Positions 31,306 to 41,339 of a stretch of DNA of 64,000 bases are shown here, piece by piece. The stretch spans positions 5,625,900-5,689,899 of the forward strand of contig RPFO01000156.1 in NCBI GenBank assembly GCA_009746045.1, written 5' to 3'. The notes under the pieces are model-generated. The model did no database searches. It saw only the letters and a list, made by a program, of their open reading frames with translations, and was not told the origin of the DNA. Every line of letters begins with the position of its first letter. The first letter of the stretch is position 1. Position numbers and translations under genes: made by a program. This DNA comes from Mesostigma viride (taxonomy: Eukaryota; Streptophyta; Mesostigmatophyceae; Mesostigmatales; Mesostigmataceae).

Positions 31306-31764
31306 TTGAAAGCTGCGGAAAATCTGATAGCACAACTGCAACAAGTGGAGAACAAAATAGCAAGAAAAACCCAGAAACGGCGCAAAAAGTTTCATGCCAG
31401 GTTCATTAAGAGCGCAAACAGACTGGGCGGTGACATGCGGCAAATCAACGTACCACGGCCGGCATTATTTCCTACCCAGGCGCGCAAGAAAAGCCAGCCA
31501 GCCATGGATGGATTAACCGCGGATCGCGCAGGCCTAAACGAAATCATTTTAGAAATGACAGGAAATGGCCGCAGATCGAAGATGCTTAGGTTATTTTCAT
31601 GGTGTCCGTTACTAAACGGCTCTTGCTGCATCAAAATAACCCACGAATATCGAGTTCTACCGTCGCAGGCACACATGCTAGATTATTCATCGCGGCCAAT
31701 TTGTTGGATGAGACCCCCGTGCAAATCTGTACCAACAAAGGCAGCGAATTTGCAAATAGTGTAG
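31306..31764 (+). CDS. Hypothetical protein, 152 aa, not recognised
   Basis: The frame opens with a TTG at 31306 and is Lys/Arg/Gln-rich at the start (QQVENKIARKTQKRRKKF), coiled-coil-like, then mixed. A second overlapping frame (31599-32111) is also open. It lies inside the segment bounded by TATACGG arrays, so it could be a remnant of whatever that element carried. No domain recognised; may be chance. Confidence 0.2.
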   Translation: MKAAENLIAQLQQVENKIARKTQKRRKKFHARFIKSANRLGGDMRQINVPRPALFPTQARKKSQPAMDGLTADRAGLNEIILEMTGNGRRSKMLRLFSWCPLLNGSCCIKITHEYRVLPSQAHMLDYSSRPICWMRPPCKSVPTKAANLQIV

Positions 31765-32045
31765 ATCTTGCTATGAAACATCATAATAGAACATCACTTT
31801 TAACCATCGGCTTAATTTTTTCGCCTGTCGCCCGCCGGATTAGCCATATTTTAACGGAGCGCACGTCGCCATGGCCACCTCCGCACGGTGCGCGCACTGT
31901 GCACCACAATTTCAAAATAAGATCGCGTCGAATTGTGAAAGTTCAGACGGGTCAGTACTTAGTAGAGATACGAAATCTGTGGCTTCAAATCGTTGCCCTG
32001 TCGTTCTGGCATCCTAGCCGCGCAAAACGTAAAAAAAACGCGGAA

Positions 32046-32178
32046 AATACGGCATTATACGGTATTATACGTCATTATGCGTCATTATGCGCTAAAACGT
32101 ATTACGTATGAAAAATTATACGCTAAAAACCAGCGCATAACGTATTATACCGTATTATACCGTATTATACGGCGTATG
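32046..32178. repeat. TATACGG-type short repeat array, right arm
   Basis: ATTATACGGTATTATACGTC, ATTATACCGTATTATACC and related words end at GGCGTATGATCTCAC, the inverse of the left arm junction (GTGAGATCGTACG). Together with 30469-30560 it brackets 30.56-32.05 kb. Confidence 0.6.
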
Positions 32179-32184
32179 ATCTCA

Positions 32185-32395
32185 CACTGCCTTGCATGGC
32201 GCAAATATGATTCGAATATGAGCGCTCCTTGGCGCACATATGAATAGAGCCGGGTGCCAAATCAGAACAAATTATTCCCCAAATAATCCGATTCCGAGTG
32301 GATTCGAACCTGCGCCCTGCAAGGGTCAAGGTCTTAGTTAGGTTAATATTGTGCGGAAACCTTTTGCCACTCGGCATGCATAAGCCCTTGTTGGC
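32185..32395 (-). repeat. tRNA-like SINE-type repeat, minus strand, most tRNA-like copy
   Basis: Reverse reading gives GCCGAGTGGCAAAAGG (A-box-like), AACCTAACTAAGACCTTGAC, CCCTTGCAGGGCGCAGGTTC and GAATCCACTCGG (B-box-like), then a tail with GGCACCCGGCTC and GAATATGAGCGCTCC. The B box GGTTCGAATCC is canonical here, unlike the copy at 23135. The T-stem still does not pair. Confidence 0.6.
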
Positions 32396-32399
32396 CAAG

Positions 32400-32895
32400 C
32401 TAGAGAAACAGGATCGACCTGTATAAGGTCCTGCATGGTCAGTTCCTGTTCTCACGTATATGGGGCCGACATGTGGACCCTCACAGCCGACCTTGCTATA
32501 GAGCTGGACGGCACTGATGTGCGGTCACCAACATGCTAGCTGCGGTCAAAATGTAATAATGTCCATGCGGGCTATGCCGCATGCACACGTCCGAAAGAAG
32601 GACTTGTATACCTATTAAAATTAATTTAATTAAATTAATAAATTAAATGGGAACATATCTCCGTTGGGAGTATGTACATGTAGCACATATCCATGAGAAG
32701 GGGCATATGGCTTTCAATACATTCTTCTGGGTTTAACTTCCTGCAAGGGTAGCCGGGTGTAAACTACACCTGCTCTGCCGGTGCACCTGCACCACTATTA
32801 TGTATATTCCAGCAGCAATAAGGTGCGGACATAGGGTGGAATTATGGGCGCACATGCGCGTGGCATCTCTCTCGCCTGGCACGCTTTACGCAACG
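32400..32895. other. Intergenic, inverse TTAA-type tail at 32614-32680
   Basis: Contains AATTAATTTAATTAAATTAA followed by a diverged hairpin sequence, like the inverse LINE tails elsewhere. Nothing coding is seen. Confidence 0.4.
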
Positions 32896-33969
32896 AAAAA
32901 TGGCTGACGGCGGTATGGCTGACGGCGGAGCTCAGATCTTTTGCGTCTGAGCCCCAAATTCGGTCAGACCATTTGCATTCGATGCGCTTTTTTCAGCCGC
33001 ACACGCCAGTATAATCGGTTACGGCTGAAACGCAGTATTGCCAAAGTAATTACGCACGTGACCAGCTATGACGACTACCAAAGCAAAACGAGGGCTGGAA
33101 AAGGAGCTGGCACAGCTTCCCAGCGCCCAGCCCAACCCTCTCGCCCTCGCCATTGTTCAGCCGACAGGCTTACCCGCCAAACCCTCGCCAAGCGCCTCGC
33201 CTGAGCCCAAGAAACCCTGCCACGATCGAAAATGGAGCGAGTTCCTCCCCGGCGACCGACGATTCTCCCTCACCGTGTGGCAAGAGTTGTCGCCGCCGGA
33301 ATGCATTGAGGTTCTCCAGTTCCTCGAACAGGAGCGGAAGCTCTTCGTGCCCAGGAAGGGGGCGGCTATCGACTACAATGGAGACATGTCCTGGCTCTAT
33401 GCTTTGAACGAAGTACAACAACGCCTGATTATCTTGACCAGCCAATTCCAGATCCGCCTCGGCGACATCACCAGAACGCTCCGCACCCCAGCCCCCGCAC
33501 AGCCGGCAGCCCCATCGGCTTCCTCCCTCGGCAAGGATGACATCCGCGCAGTGCTGGAGGAGCACGTGACCTGGCCGCTGGCCGAGAAGCTGACATCGCT
33601 GAACACCACGCTCAACAAGGTCGAGGCCCGGGTCTCCAACGTGGAAACCAAGGTCGTCCACAAGCTACAACCCCAGTTCACGGCGCTACACACCACGGCG
33701 CAGGCTTCGGAAACGCATGCTGCACTTGTCTCTCGCCTTAACCAGGTGGAGGGCAAGTGTGGCGTGCTCCTGAAGAAGCTTGAGGCCATCACCGCCCACA
33801 CCGAGGCCCTGGCCACACAGGTCCCCAAGATAGCGGAGCAGACGGCCACCATTGCATCGGACCCAGCCACCCCGGCAGGATGCTGGCGACCTCCCGCCGC
33901 TCTCCTACGCGGACCTGCTGCGGTCAGCGACCGCCTCCACCACCGACGCCATCGCCACAAAGCTCCAGG

Positions 33970-34597
33970 AGTTAATATTGCCTGGCAAGCAATATTATTC
34001 TACTAAGCTACTTGGCTTGTAGAGATTCTACTTCCGGTTACTACAATCCAGAAACGGGTTCATTCTGATGAGTATTGCTCGAGATATGAGCAAGATACTG
34101 TTCTACTACATTCTACTTGGATTCAGTGATTCTACGGTGGTTCTTCAAGTGACGCGTGGCATACGACGTCTTGTCACAGTGTACGATAGGACATTTAGTC
34201 TCCGACACTGCGGTCTATTCAATGCTATTGATTAGACGTAACAAATAGTGACAGGACTTGTGCGACAGGACACTGATGTGACTATTTATGGATAACGAGT
34301 CGAGATCTGCTGGTCCAGAGTGAAGGACAGCAATATTGTGAGATGATCTGTCCTATCAGTCATCTGGATGTGACTGCGTCACAATTAGTATATAACGAGC
34401 AGGACGCTGCCACTTGGTAGCACCACTTTCCCTGCACCTGTGTCCTCGCACCTTCGGCGACGGTTCTCACGTGCCTCGTGCGTTCTGTGCTGGTAGCCAT
34501 AACCAGCAACGTAAACCTATTGATTAATATAACTACTTCCTCTGTAGATATTAATCAGTGCAGGCTGAACCACAGTTCAGCCACAGTTTCGTTAACT
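33970..34597 (+). repeat. 5' LTR of the copia element
   Basis: 628 bp, starts AGTTAATATTGCCTGG, ends CAGTTTCGTTAACT. A TATA-like TAGTATATAACGAG near 34386 and the ensuing CACTTGG-rich stretch would place the RNA start near 34415. No match to the usual initiator-Met primer site is seen directly downstream (34598 onward, CGAATTACAAGCGAGTTCG). Confidence 0.92.
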
Positions 34598-34678
34598 CGA
34601 ATTACAAGCGAGTTCGTAATCTACTGATTACGGCATTGATTTCTGGTGTCGGCAATTTTTACGGTGTTTTTCCATTAT

Positions 34679-35242
34679 ATGGGAAACACGCGTGAATATC
34701 GTGAGCCATCTCCCGAGCGTGCGTCGGCTCCATCGTCTTCAGGCTTTAATTTCAACGTTCAACGTACGGCGTCAACTGCTGCGCTGCATTCGCGTGCTGT
34801 TCAACCTTCGCTGTCTCAAGCGCTCGTCAGCCGGCCGCCAGTTTCTAACGATCTGCATCAGTTCGTCGACGACCTTACTCAAGATTTGGAAATCCTGTCG
34901 GAAAATTCCCATATTTTCCGAAGGCTTGCAGCGTCGGGATCAGACGAGCAAGCTCAAGTAATTTCGGCGCTTCGCACCTACGGCTTGGGTGTTCTGGCGT
35001 TGGCGACAGCGTGGTCTGGAATTTCGGCGACTCTTCCGACTGTCGCAGTTCCGGTTAGCAACAACGGGTGGGCGTCGTCAGTCAACGGTATCATAAACGT
35101 CGCTGCTTCGATTCAGCGGCAATCAAACGCTGAGGAGCCAGGTGAAAACAGCGAGGGGCTTCCTGATTTATATCCGAGTATTGTGCAGCAGATTTTGGAT
35201 AACGTATTGCAGTTTCCGCGCGACGATATGCGGCTGGATTAA
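34679..35242 (+). CDS. Upstream ORF of the copia element, 187 aa
   Basis: The first ATG is at 34679 (MGNTREYREPSPERASAP); the frame is open from 34646 by a GTG. Ser/Pro-rich start, then a helical region (LHQFVDDLTQDLEILSE). No cysteine knuckle. It lies where the front part of gag would be, separated from the zinc-knuckle ORF by 350 bp with a different frame (35243-35598, CAG-rich). It may be the N-terminal half of an interrupted gag or a separate protein; I do not recognise it. Confidence 0.5.
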   Translation: MGNTREYREPSPERASAPSSSGFNFNVQRTASTAALHSRAVQPSLSQALVSRPPVSNDLHQFVDDLTQDLEILSENSHIFRRLAASGSDEQAQVISALRTYGLGVLALATAWSGISATLPTVAVPVSNNGWASSVNGIINVAASIQRQSNAEEPGENSEGLPDLYPSIVQQILDNVLQFPRDDMRLD

Positions 35243-35598
35243 ATTTTCTGTTATAATTAACAGAATTAATTCAGGAAAATTTTTTTCTTGGTTCCAGAGC
35301 TTAAGGGATTAATTTATTAATTCCCCAGCAGTATTCTTTCTTCAGCATCGGCATCGGCATCGACAGTTGTCATCGGCATTCGCAGCGACCATGCAGGGTT
35401 TGGAAGACGGCGAGATACGCGGCGAACGCTGCGGGGTCAGAATTTTAATCAGAATTTTAATCGTCCAGCAGCAGCAGCAGCAGAGCAGCCCCGCAGAGCC
35501 AAGGCCCAGGAGGGCTTTGCTATTCTTAACCAGCTTCCCAGTCTCAAGGAGCACTGGACTGTTAAGGATAAGGATATTACTATTAGGGATATAAGGGC

Positions 35599-36426
35599 TT
35601 GTATAATGGTAACAATCCTCTGCAGGTGCTGTGTATGTCTCAGTACCTTCTTAAGTGTCCCAAGAGGGTGCAGAAGTATGTAAATGACAAGTTTGAGGAT
35701 GGAGATTCCTGGGAGGTTTTTCTAGCTGAGTTCGAGGTGTTCCTAGATGATAAGAGGGCTAGTGATGGCTCCTTTTGGAAGAAGGAGTACATTGATTTCA
35801 AGGCTGAGGGCCTGATTCTGCAGGCATTTGAGGATTTTCAGGAGCTGAGACACAATTGTGCTGGCAAGGGGTATGTAGTGTCAGATGAGATTGCCATGGA
35901 TGATTTCCTAGGTAGCCTGGGATTGGATGAGGTCACCTTGGATAACCTGCAGGTGCACATGCGTACATGCACCACCTGGGCTGCTATGGTGGCCAAGATC
36001 AAGGATTATTTCAGGGGCAAGTATGTGGGAGGCAAGAAGGAGGCAGACAAGGCCAGGGAGAAGCAGAAGGAGAAGGATAAGGTGGAGGCAGCTGCAGCAG
36101 GGGCAGTGTTCCCAAGGTCAAGGGCAACCAATGGGGGGGCAGCCCTCCAACGGTTATGGTCCACCAAGGTCAGGGCCTTCCAAGCGGGGGGCTTCCAGGC
36201 CAAGGGCTTCAGTGGCTTCAAGCGTCGTGGAGGTCCTTCCCAGGAGCAGCCAGCGGCTCAGCGTCCCAGATTTGATTTCAACAGGGTGGGGTCCCAGCGG
36301 GGACCACCTGGGGTGGGGACACCTCGTATCACATGTTATTTCTGTCACCAGCAGGGCCACATCCGTAAGGACTGCCCTAGCTGGCGTAAGCAAAGGGGCC
36401 AAGGTGGGTATAACAACCCAACCTGA
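35599..36426 (+). CDS. Copia gag, nucleocapsid part with zinc knuckle
   Basis: The frame is open from a TTG at 35599; no good ATG precedes it, so the true start may lie upstream across a frameshift (an adjacent frame before 35598 reads AILNQLPSLKEHW, gag-like). About 275 residues: a helical capsid-like region, a Lys-rich segment (KEADKAREKQKEKDK), then CYFCHQQGHIRKDC near residue 250, a C-x2-C-x4-H-x4-C knuckle. TGA at 36424 is followed by 145 more open codons in the same frame to 36870, overlapping the pol frame. Confidence 0.8.
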   Translation: MYNGNNPLQVLCMSQYLLKCPKRVQKYVNDKFEDGDSWEVFLAEFEVFLDDKRASDGSFWKKEYIDFKAEGLILQAFEDFQELRHNCAGKGYVVSDEIAMDDFLGSLGLDEVTLDNLQVHMRTCTTWAAMVAKIKDYFRGKYVGGKKEADKAREKQKEKDKVEAAAAGAVFPRSRATNGGAALQRLWSTKVRAFQAGGFQAKGFSGFKRRGGPSQEQPAAQRPRFDFNRVGSQRGPPGVGTPRITCYFCHQQGHIRKDCPSWRKQRGQGGYNNPT

Positions 36427-36842
36427 CGGGCTCAGCCTTCCCTGGGCTTGCTAGGGTCCGCCAGGGAGGGGGCTAAGAGTGACCCCCCCATTACTCTGGA
36501 TGAAGTTGATTTGCTCCCTGCACAGGTTGAGAGTCTCCCACTTAAGGTTGAGAGTCCCCCTGCACAGGTTGAGGGTGCATCCATGGAGGAAGAACACAAT
36601 GGGGTAGTGACTGGGTCTTCCCACGTCACCATGGTGAAAGCAGTTACCACAAGGCAACAACGTTCCCACATGGCTCTTGGAGGTAGTTTGCGTACTCCTT
36701 CAATGTTGGAGCGTGGAAGTCCTGCCTTAGGGCAGGAAGCTCCTCTAGAGGAGGAGGGTGAGGCTGATGGCCTGAATGATGCAATGGGGAGCATGGTTGT
36801 AAGTGAGCGTGCTGTTCCAGCACCTCACCTGTATTTAATAAA

Positions 36843-39800
36843 ATGTCTCTTGTGTCAAACATTGCATTGAGATTGCATCACATGTTTGGTCATGCTGCCC
36901 AGGCACTCCAGTTTGCAAGGAGGCTGGGAGGGACATCTTTGTTTAATGCAGTAAAACAGGTTGCTGAGGCTTGTTCCTGTAGGCTGGTTGCTCCCAAGCC
37001 TAAGAAGTCTCATGTCAGACAACCTGTGTTGCAGCCTGGATATGTACAATGTGATATCCAAGAAATCAGGAAACTGATTTTGTTGGTTGGTGTTGACAGA
37101 TATACCAAGTACAAGGTGCTGGAGCTGTTGCAAGACAAGTCTAAGCCATGTTTGGTGGCTGGGCTCCAGGCTATCAGATCCAGAATGAAACCAGTGATCC
37201 AGCTGCAGTGTGATTTAGAATTTGAGTGCTGCATGGGGAATGAAGACCTCCCTGAGTTATTTGTTGTACACAGGGAGTCCCATGGCAGTCAAGGCGTGGT
37301 GGAGAGGACAATCAGAGAACTCAAGACTATTCTGCTGACGGAGAAGAAGATTCCAAGATTGGTTCCAGCTATTATCAAGACGGCCTGGTTAAGGTCAGTT
37401 GAGGACAGATTGAATGTCAGGGCATCCATGTATGTTGGAGAGGTCCCTGTGACTCCATTATCATTGCATCTTCGGGAGCTCCCTACTGAGGTTGAGCAAG
37501 CCTGGAAAGATAGCCTTATGTTCAAGTTTGCCAAGTTGAGGCAGAAAGACAAGGGCTGGAGTGTTCTGAAACCTGTTGTTGGCCAGAGGGTAATTGTGTG
37601 GAAAGAGCCCAAGCTTGCAGGCAAGCGTGGTAGCTGGCACCCTGGAGTAGTGACCAGGGTGGAACTAGCTGGGCACAAGTGCTGGGTGAAGATGGAGGAT
37701 CCTCCCCAGAATGTGCACCGTCTGTCGTGGTCATATGTACGTCTAAGGGGTGCTGAAGCAGAGGCAGTAGCTCCTGATGTGACAACCTTGCCAGTTGGTC
37801 ATGACGTCATCCCTGATCATCACGTTCAAGCTGGAAGTAATCCCCGGGTAAGTCCTGGCCAGACCCCTGGATCGGTTAACTTTCCATCCTTAGGACAGGC
37901 AGATGTGGTCCCCTCTAGCCTCACTAAGCATAGAGGTGTGGGCCTGAAAGATGTGGTGCTGGCTATGCAAAAAGCCAAGCAAGGACCTCGGGTGTCCAAG
38001 CTCAGCCAGTTGGAGGAGTCCGAGGATGCTGTCCTAGAGGTAGATACCAATGCTGAGGTTTCTGTTATGGGATCTCAACATACAGGTCAACGGCAGGTGC
38101 TTTCGCCTAGTTGTGCTTGGGTGTCTGACTTTAGTGGCAGGACACACATTATGGTATTGGGAGAGGTGCTGGTACCCTTCATGGGTGAGGATGTCACATT
38201 TCTTGTGCTTGAAGATTATGATGGCCCTATCATCTTGGGTCAAAATTTTCTGAGCTCTCCTAGAATTGTTGTGGCATCTGATAAGCTGAGAAAGTTTGGC
38301 TGGGGTAGCATACCCTTGGTCAATTTTAAAACCTCCCTTGCCAGTGTATTTAATTCTGTGAAAGCGATCAAGAATGTGCAGTGGCCTGAGAATCAGATTC
38401 CTGTGGCTTCCAGTCTTGTTATGCCAGCTGCTCTACACCCTAGCAGTATTGGTATTACTAAGAGATCACTGGCTGCTCATTCTCCTCTTAGCTATGATCA
38501 GCTTGTCCAGGAAATGAGTTCTCCTCTAATGTTTGAGGCCTGGAGGCTAGCATTTGCCAAGGCTCTAGAGGAGTGGTTGCAGTTTGACTGCTGTCAGCCT
38601 GTGAATGAAGTTCCCCCATACAGTACACGGTTGAAGCTCAGATTCGTCATCAAGCGGAAGGAGGTGGAGGGGGTGTCTGTTCCCCATGTGCGTCCAGTTC
38701 TCAATGAATACCGTGGTACTGGGGATCTTCTGGGCGAGGAGTTGTATACACCTGGGATGCTACATGATACATGGCGTATTTTATTGTGCCTGTATGTCGG
38801 TATGCTGAACCAGGGTGCTGATATGTCTTCAGTTCTGCTAGATTTCAAGAGAGCATTTCTGAAGGGTGATCCCAGTGTGGCTCAGCAGGTGTGGCATTGT
38901 GAAACTCCATTTCATGTGCCAGTTCCTGTAGCCTGGCAGGCAGAGCTCCAGTCTAGCTACCTGCTGATTCTGAAGGGTCTAGAAGGTCTCAGGTCCAGTC
39001 CCATCATTTGGAGGCTCACCTTGGAAGACTTCTTGACTAAACACTGTGGGTTGAAGGTGTCATCTGTGGACCCATGTTTATTGCTGGGTAGGTGGCATGA
39101 TTTACCTGTGTATGCTAGCCTGCATGGTGATGACTTGCACTTGATTGCTCCCACTAAGTGGTTGAGTCAGTTTGTGCCCATCATTAATGATGCATTTCCT
39201 TTGGGAAAAGAATTGTGGCAGAAGCCTGGAGAGGCTGTCACGTTCTGTGGAATGCAGGCTACATTGGTTCAGGAGGGGAGTCAGTGGCTGATTAAGCTGC
39301 AGGCGGGCAATGACTACAAGAGTACCATTCTTCAATCTGTTCCAGAGGTCATGACGTCATCCATTGCACCTGAGCTGAAAGGCAAGTTGGCCTGGTATGG
39401 CAGCATTTGTGGGCCTGACATGATGGTCCATAGCAGATCCCCTGATGATGTGCTAATTCTGGAGGAGCCTTCCCAGATTATTGCACATGTTAACAAGTCT
39501 CCTGGTATTACTTTAGCTGGGATTGATTTGTCTTTGCCATTTTCCTTGGATATCTATGTTGATAGCTCCATGGATAGCAGGCAAGTTTCTAAGGTCAGAG
39601 GCAGGTCAGCTGGCTTGTTTGTGCTTCAGCAACATAGGCCTAGTCTTGTGGCCTGGTACAGTCGTCTTCAAAGAAGGGTTGCTGTGAGTTCAGATGTCTC
39701 TGAGTGCAGAGCCATTTGTGAAGGGATTCAGTCCAGTTTGTACATCAAGGAGCTGTTGCTAGCTATGGCTTCAGTGACTCCTCATACTCTTCAGATGGAA

Positions 39801-40022
39801 ACCTTGATCCTTTCAGATAACATGGGCATGGTCCAGTTTGTGCACAAGCAGTTGGCCAGGAGCAGAGATCTGGATTATCTCCTGTTGAAGGAGTTGGCAG
39901 GTCTGGTGGATATTCAACATCTTCCAGGTTCTGAGAATCCTGCTGATGCCTTGACCAAGTTACCTCACAAGTCTGCTGAGCAATATAAGCTTCTTTACAA
40001 GCTGATGAGCTCCTCTGTGTGA
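36843..40022 (+). CDS. Copia pol: integrase, protease, reverse transcriptase, RNase H (unusual order)
   Basis: 1059 residues from the first ATG, frame +1/-2 relative to gag. Residues 10-190: integrase with LHHMFGHAA and CSC (HHCC-type finger) and the acidic triad in QCDIQE (about 69), LQCDLEF (about 121) and GVVERTIREL (about 153). Residues 398-480: retropepsin-like LEVDTNAEVSVM and GPIILGQNFLSS. Residues 570-790: RT with VLLDFKRAFLKGD, LKGLEGLRSSPIIW and YASLHGDDLHLIAP (xxDD box). Residues 900-1045: RNase H with IYVDSSMDSR, SSDVSECRAI, LSDNMGMVQF and LPGSENPADALTK. RT and RNase H are clearly Ty1/copia type. Usual copia order is protease-integrase-RT-RNase H; here the protease follows the integrase. 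The ORF is uninterrupted. Confidence 0.9.
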   Translation: MSLVSNIALRLHHMFGHAAQALQFARRLGGTSLFNAVKQVAEACSCRLVAPKPKKSHVRQPVLQPGYVQCDIQEIRKLILLVGVDRYTKYKVLELLQDKSKPCLVAGLQAIRSRMKPVIQLQCDLEFECCMGNEDLPELFVVHRESHGSQGVVERTIRELKTILLTEKKIPRLVPAIIKTAWLRSVEDRLNVRASMYVGEVPVTPLSLHLRELPTEVEQAWKDSLMFKFAKLRQKDKGWSVLKPVVGQRVIVWKEPKLAGKRGSWHPGVVTRVELAGHKCWVKMEDPPQNVHRLSWSYVRLRGAEAEAVAPDVTTLPVGHDVIPDHHVQAGSNPRVSPGQTPGSVNFPSLGQADVVPSSLTKHRGVGLKDVVLAMQKAKQGPRVSKLSQLEESEDAVLEVDTNAEVSVMGSQHTGQRQVLSPSCAWVSDFSGRTHIMVLGEVLVPFMGEDVTFLVLEDYDGPIILGQNFLSSPRIVVASDKLRKFGWGSIPLVNFKTSLASVFNSVKAIKNVQWPENQIPVASSLVMPAALHPSSIGITKRSLAAHSPLSYDQLVQEMSSPLMFEAWRLAFAKALEEWLQFDCCQPVNEVPPYSTRLKLRFVIKRKEVEGVSVPHVRPVLNEYRGTGDLLGEELYTPGMLHDTWRILLCLYVGMLNQGADMSSVLLDFKRAFLKGDPSVAQQVWHCETPFHVPVPVAWQAELQSSYLLILKGLEGLRSSPIIWRLTLEDFLTKHCGLKVSSVDPCLLLGRWHDLPVYASLHGDDLHLIAPTKWLSQFVPIINDAFPLGKELWQKPGEAVTFCGMQATLVQEGSQWLIKLQAGNDYKSTILQSVPEVMTSSIAPELKGKLAWYGSICGPDMMVHSRSPDDVLILEEPSQIIAHVNKSPGITLAGIDLSLPFSLDIYVDSSMDSRQVSKVRGRSAGLFVLQQHRPSLVAWYSRLQRRVAVSSDVSECRAICEGIQSSLYIKELLLAMASVTPHTLQMETLILSDNMGMVQFVHKQLARSRDLDYLLLKELAGLVDIQHLPGSENPADALTKLPHKSAEQYKLLYKLMSSSV

Positions 40023-40702
40023 GTTGAGCAATTCCAGTTGGAGCTTTGAGTTTGGTGACTGATTGGGTGAGAAGAGCTAACATAGAGCTGGGCTCTGTTA
40101 TGCTGAGAGCTGTGATGCTCTGAGGGCAGTAATGCTCTGTGTACATATGTGTATAATACTGTATTCTATGTAATGCTCAGTCATGGAGCATGATGTTGGT
40201 TGGGGGTTTGTCCTCAGTTTGAGGTTTGTCTCAACCAAAGGGATTTTATAGGGCAGGGTTCGATTCCCTGGGGCTGCTTAGGCGGATTTTCCCGGATTGG
40301 CTGGCCCATCAACCTTGCTGGTGAGGTGGCGACAGGTCCCCCTAGTTTTGTCCCAGACAGAGGAATGTAGTTTGTCATGCATGTGCTTAATATATTTTGT
40401 GATGTGCTATTTCTCAGTCCATGGTGGGCGCCAGTTCTGATAACTATCAATGTCTACCTGATAAGGTCTTGTGGGTAACTTGTGGGGTTCCAATCAGGAG
40501 CCATTATGGTGATGATTCCATTTTGGTCATTATTCTGGTTAGCCACAAGCTGCTATTCCAAACACTTGGCTTTCTACTTCCAGTGGATAGGGAATTCATT
40601 GTAATTCGTCATGGCTGAGATGTGTTGTGATCTGGTGCTTGATTAATCCCGAGCAGAGACTACAGAGAGCTGGGAGGGATGTCAAGTGCTATGCATGTTG
40701 TT
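40023..40702 (+). other. Copia 3' untranslated region
   Basis: About 680 bp between pol and the nested LINE fragment, without a supported gene. It contains short TG-rich runs such as GCTCTGTTATGCTGAGAGC repeats near 40090-40140. Confidence 0.6.
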
Positions 40703-40713
40703 TCTATATATGT

Positions 40714-41239
40714 ATTAAAAATATAATTACTTACAGCAGAGTGAAATCACTCAAACCAAAGCAAACGCCCAGCTATAAACCTATATACAGAGCCATGTCA
40801 AAGCTCTATACTACGATAAGACCAATGGAAACGCCTAACGGGAGGAACCTAATAGCCCTGCTGCACCGCAAAATCAGCCCGCGTACGGCGGAGCATGATG
40901 TCCGCCATGGCCCGAGTCAGCGCCACCGACAAGCGCTGACGCCAATATGACGTCCAGGTCCTCGCCGACCATGGGGCCCGCTGGCCCTCCAGGTCCAGCC
41001 GGTCCTCCCGGAGCCGGCAACACTCCTTGAAGAAGGCGGAGGTCAGGGGCCCCATGGCCCCAAACTCCTCCAGGACAAAGGGCACCACACGATGGTGCCC
41101 GACGTCGCCGTAGGCCAGGAGCTTGGCCCGCTCCGCCCGGTCCGCCGTGTAACCTGCCGTGAGGGAGGCCCCAGCCACGTGGCTAAGAGCCAAGGGCCGC
41201 GCCACCGAAACGTCAATAAGCAGATGCCGGCCACCCCCC
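40714..41239 (-). mobile_element. Nested 5'-truncated fragment of the endonuclease-type LINE
   Basis: Matches 23403-23935 (minus strand) closely. Flanked by the 11-bp duplication TCTATATATGT (40703-40713 and 41240-41250), the signature of target-primed reverse transcription. It encodes the last 119 residues of the LINE protein (start missing, stop 40849-40851): HVAGASLTAGYTADRAERAK through TWTSYWRQR, uninterrupted, with Trp where the longer copy has a stop. Confidence 0.88.
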
Positions 41240-41265
41240 TCTATATATGTGTTGCCAAGCCTAAC

Positions 41266-41339
41266 AGCTCTAAAAGAAAGAAAGGGCTGGAGTTAATATG
41301 GCTGTTACGTCCAAGCTCTAAAAGAGAAGAAAGGGCTGG
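41266..41339 (+). promoter_or_regulatory. Duplicated polypurine tract before the 3' LTR
   Basis: CTCTAAAAGAGAAGAAAGGG directly precedes the 3' LTR start at 41340. A second copy, CTCTAAAAGAAAGAAAGGGC, lies about 49 bp upstream and is also followed by nine to ten bases of LTR start (AGTTAATAT at 41291). Polypurine tracts prime plus-strand synthesis of LTR elements. Confidence 0.75.

Noticed and set aside
32185-32395. A genuine tRNA-Ser or tRNA-Leu gene
   Set aside because: A and B boxes are present but the T-stem and acceptor stem do not pair and the spacing is too long; other copies have dispersed-repeat structure.
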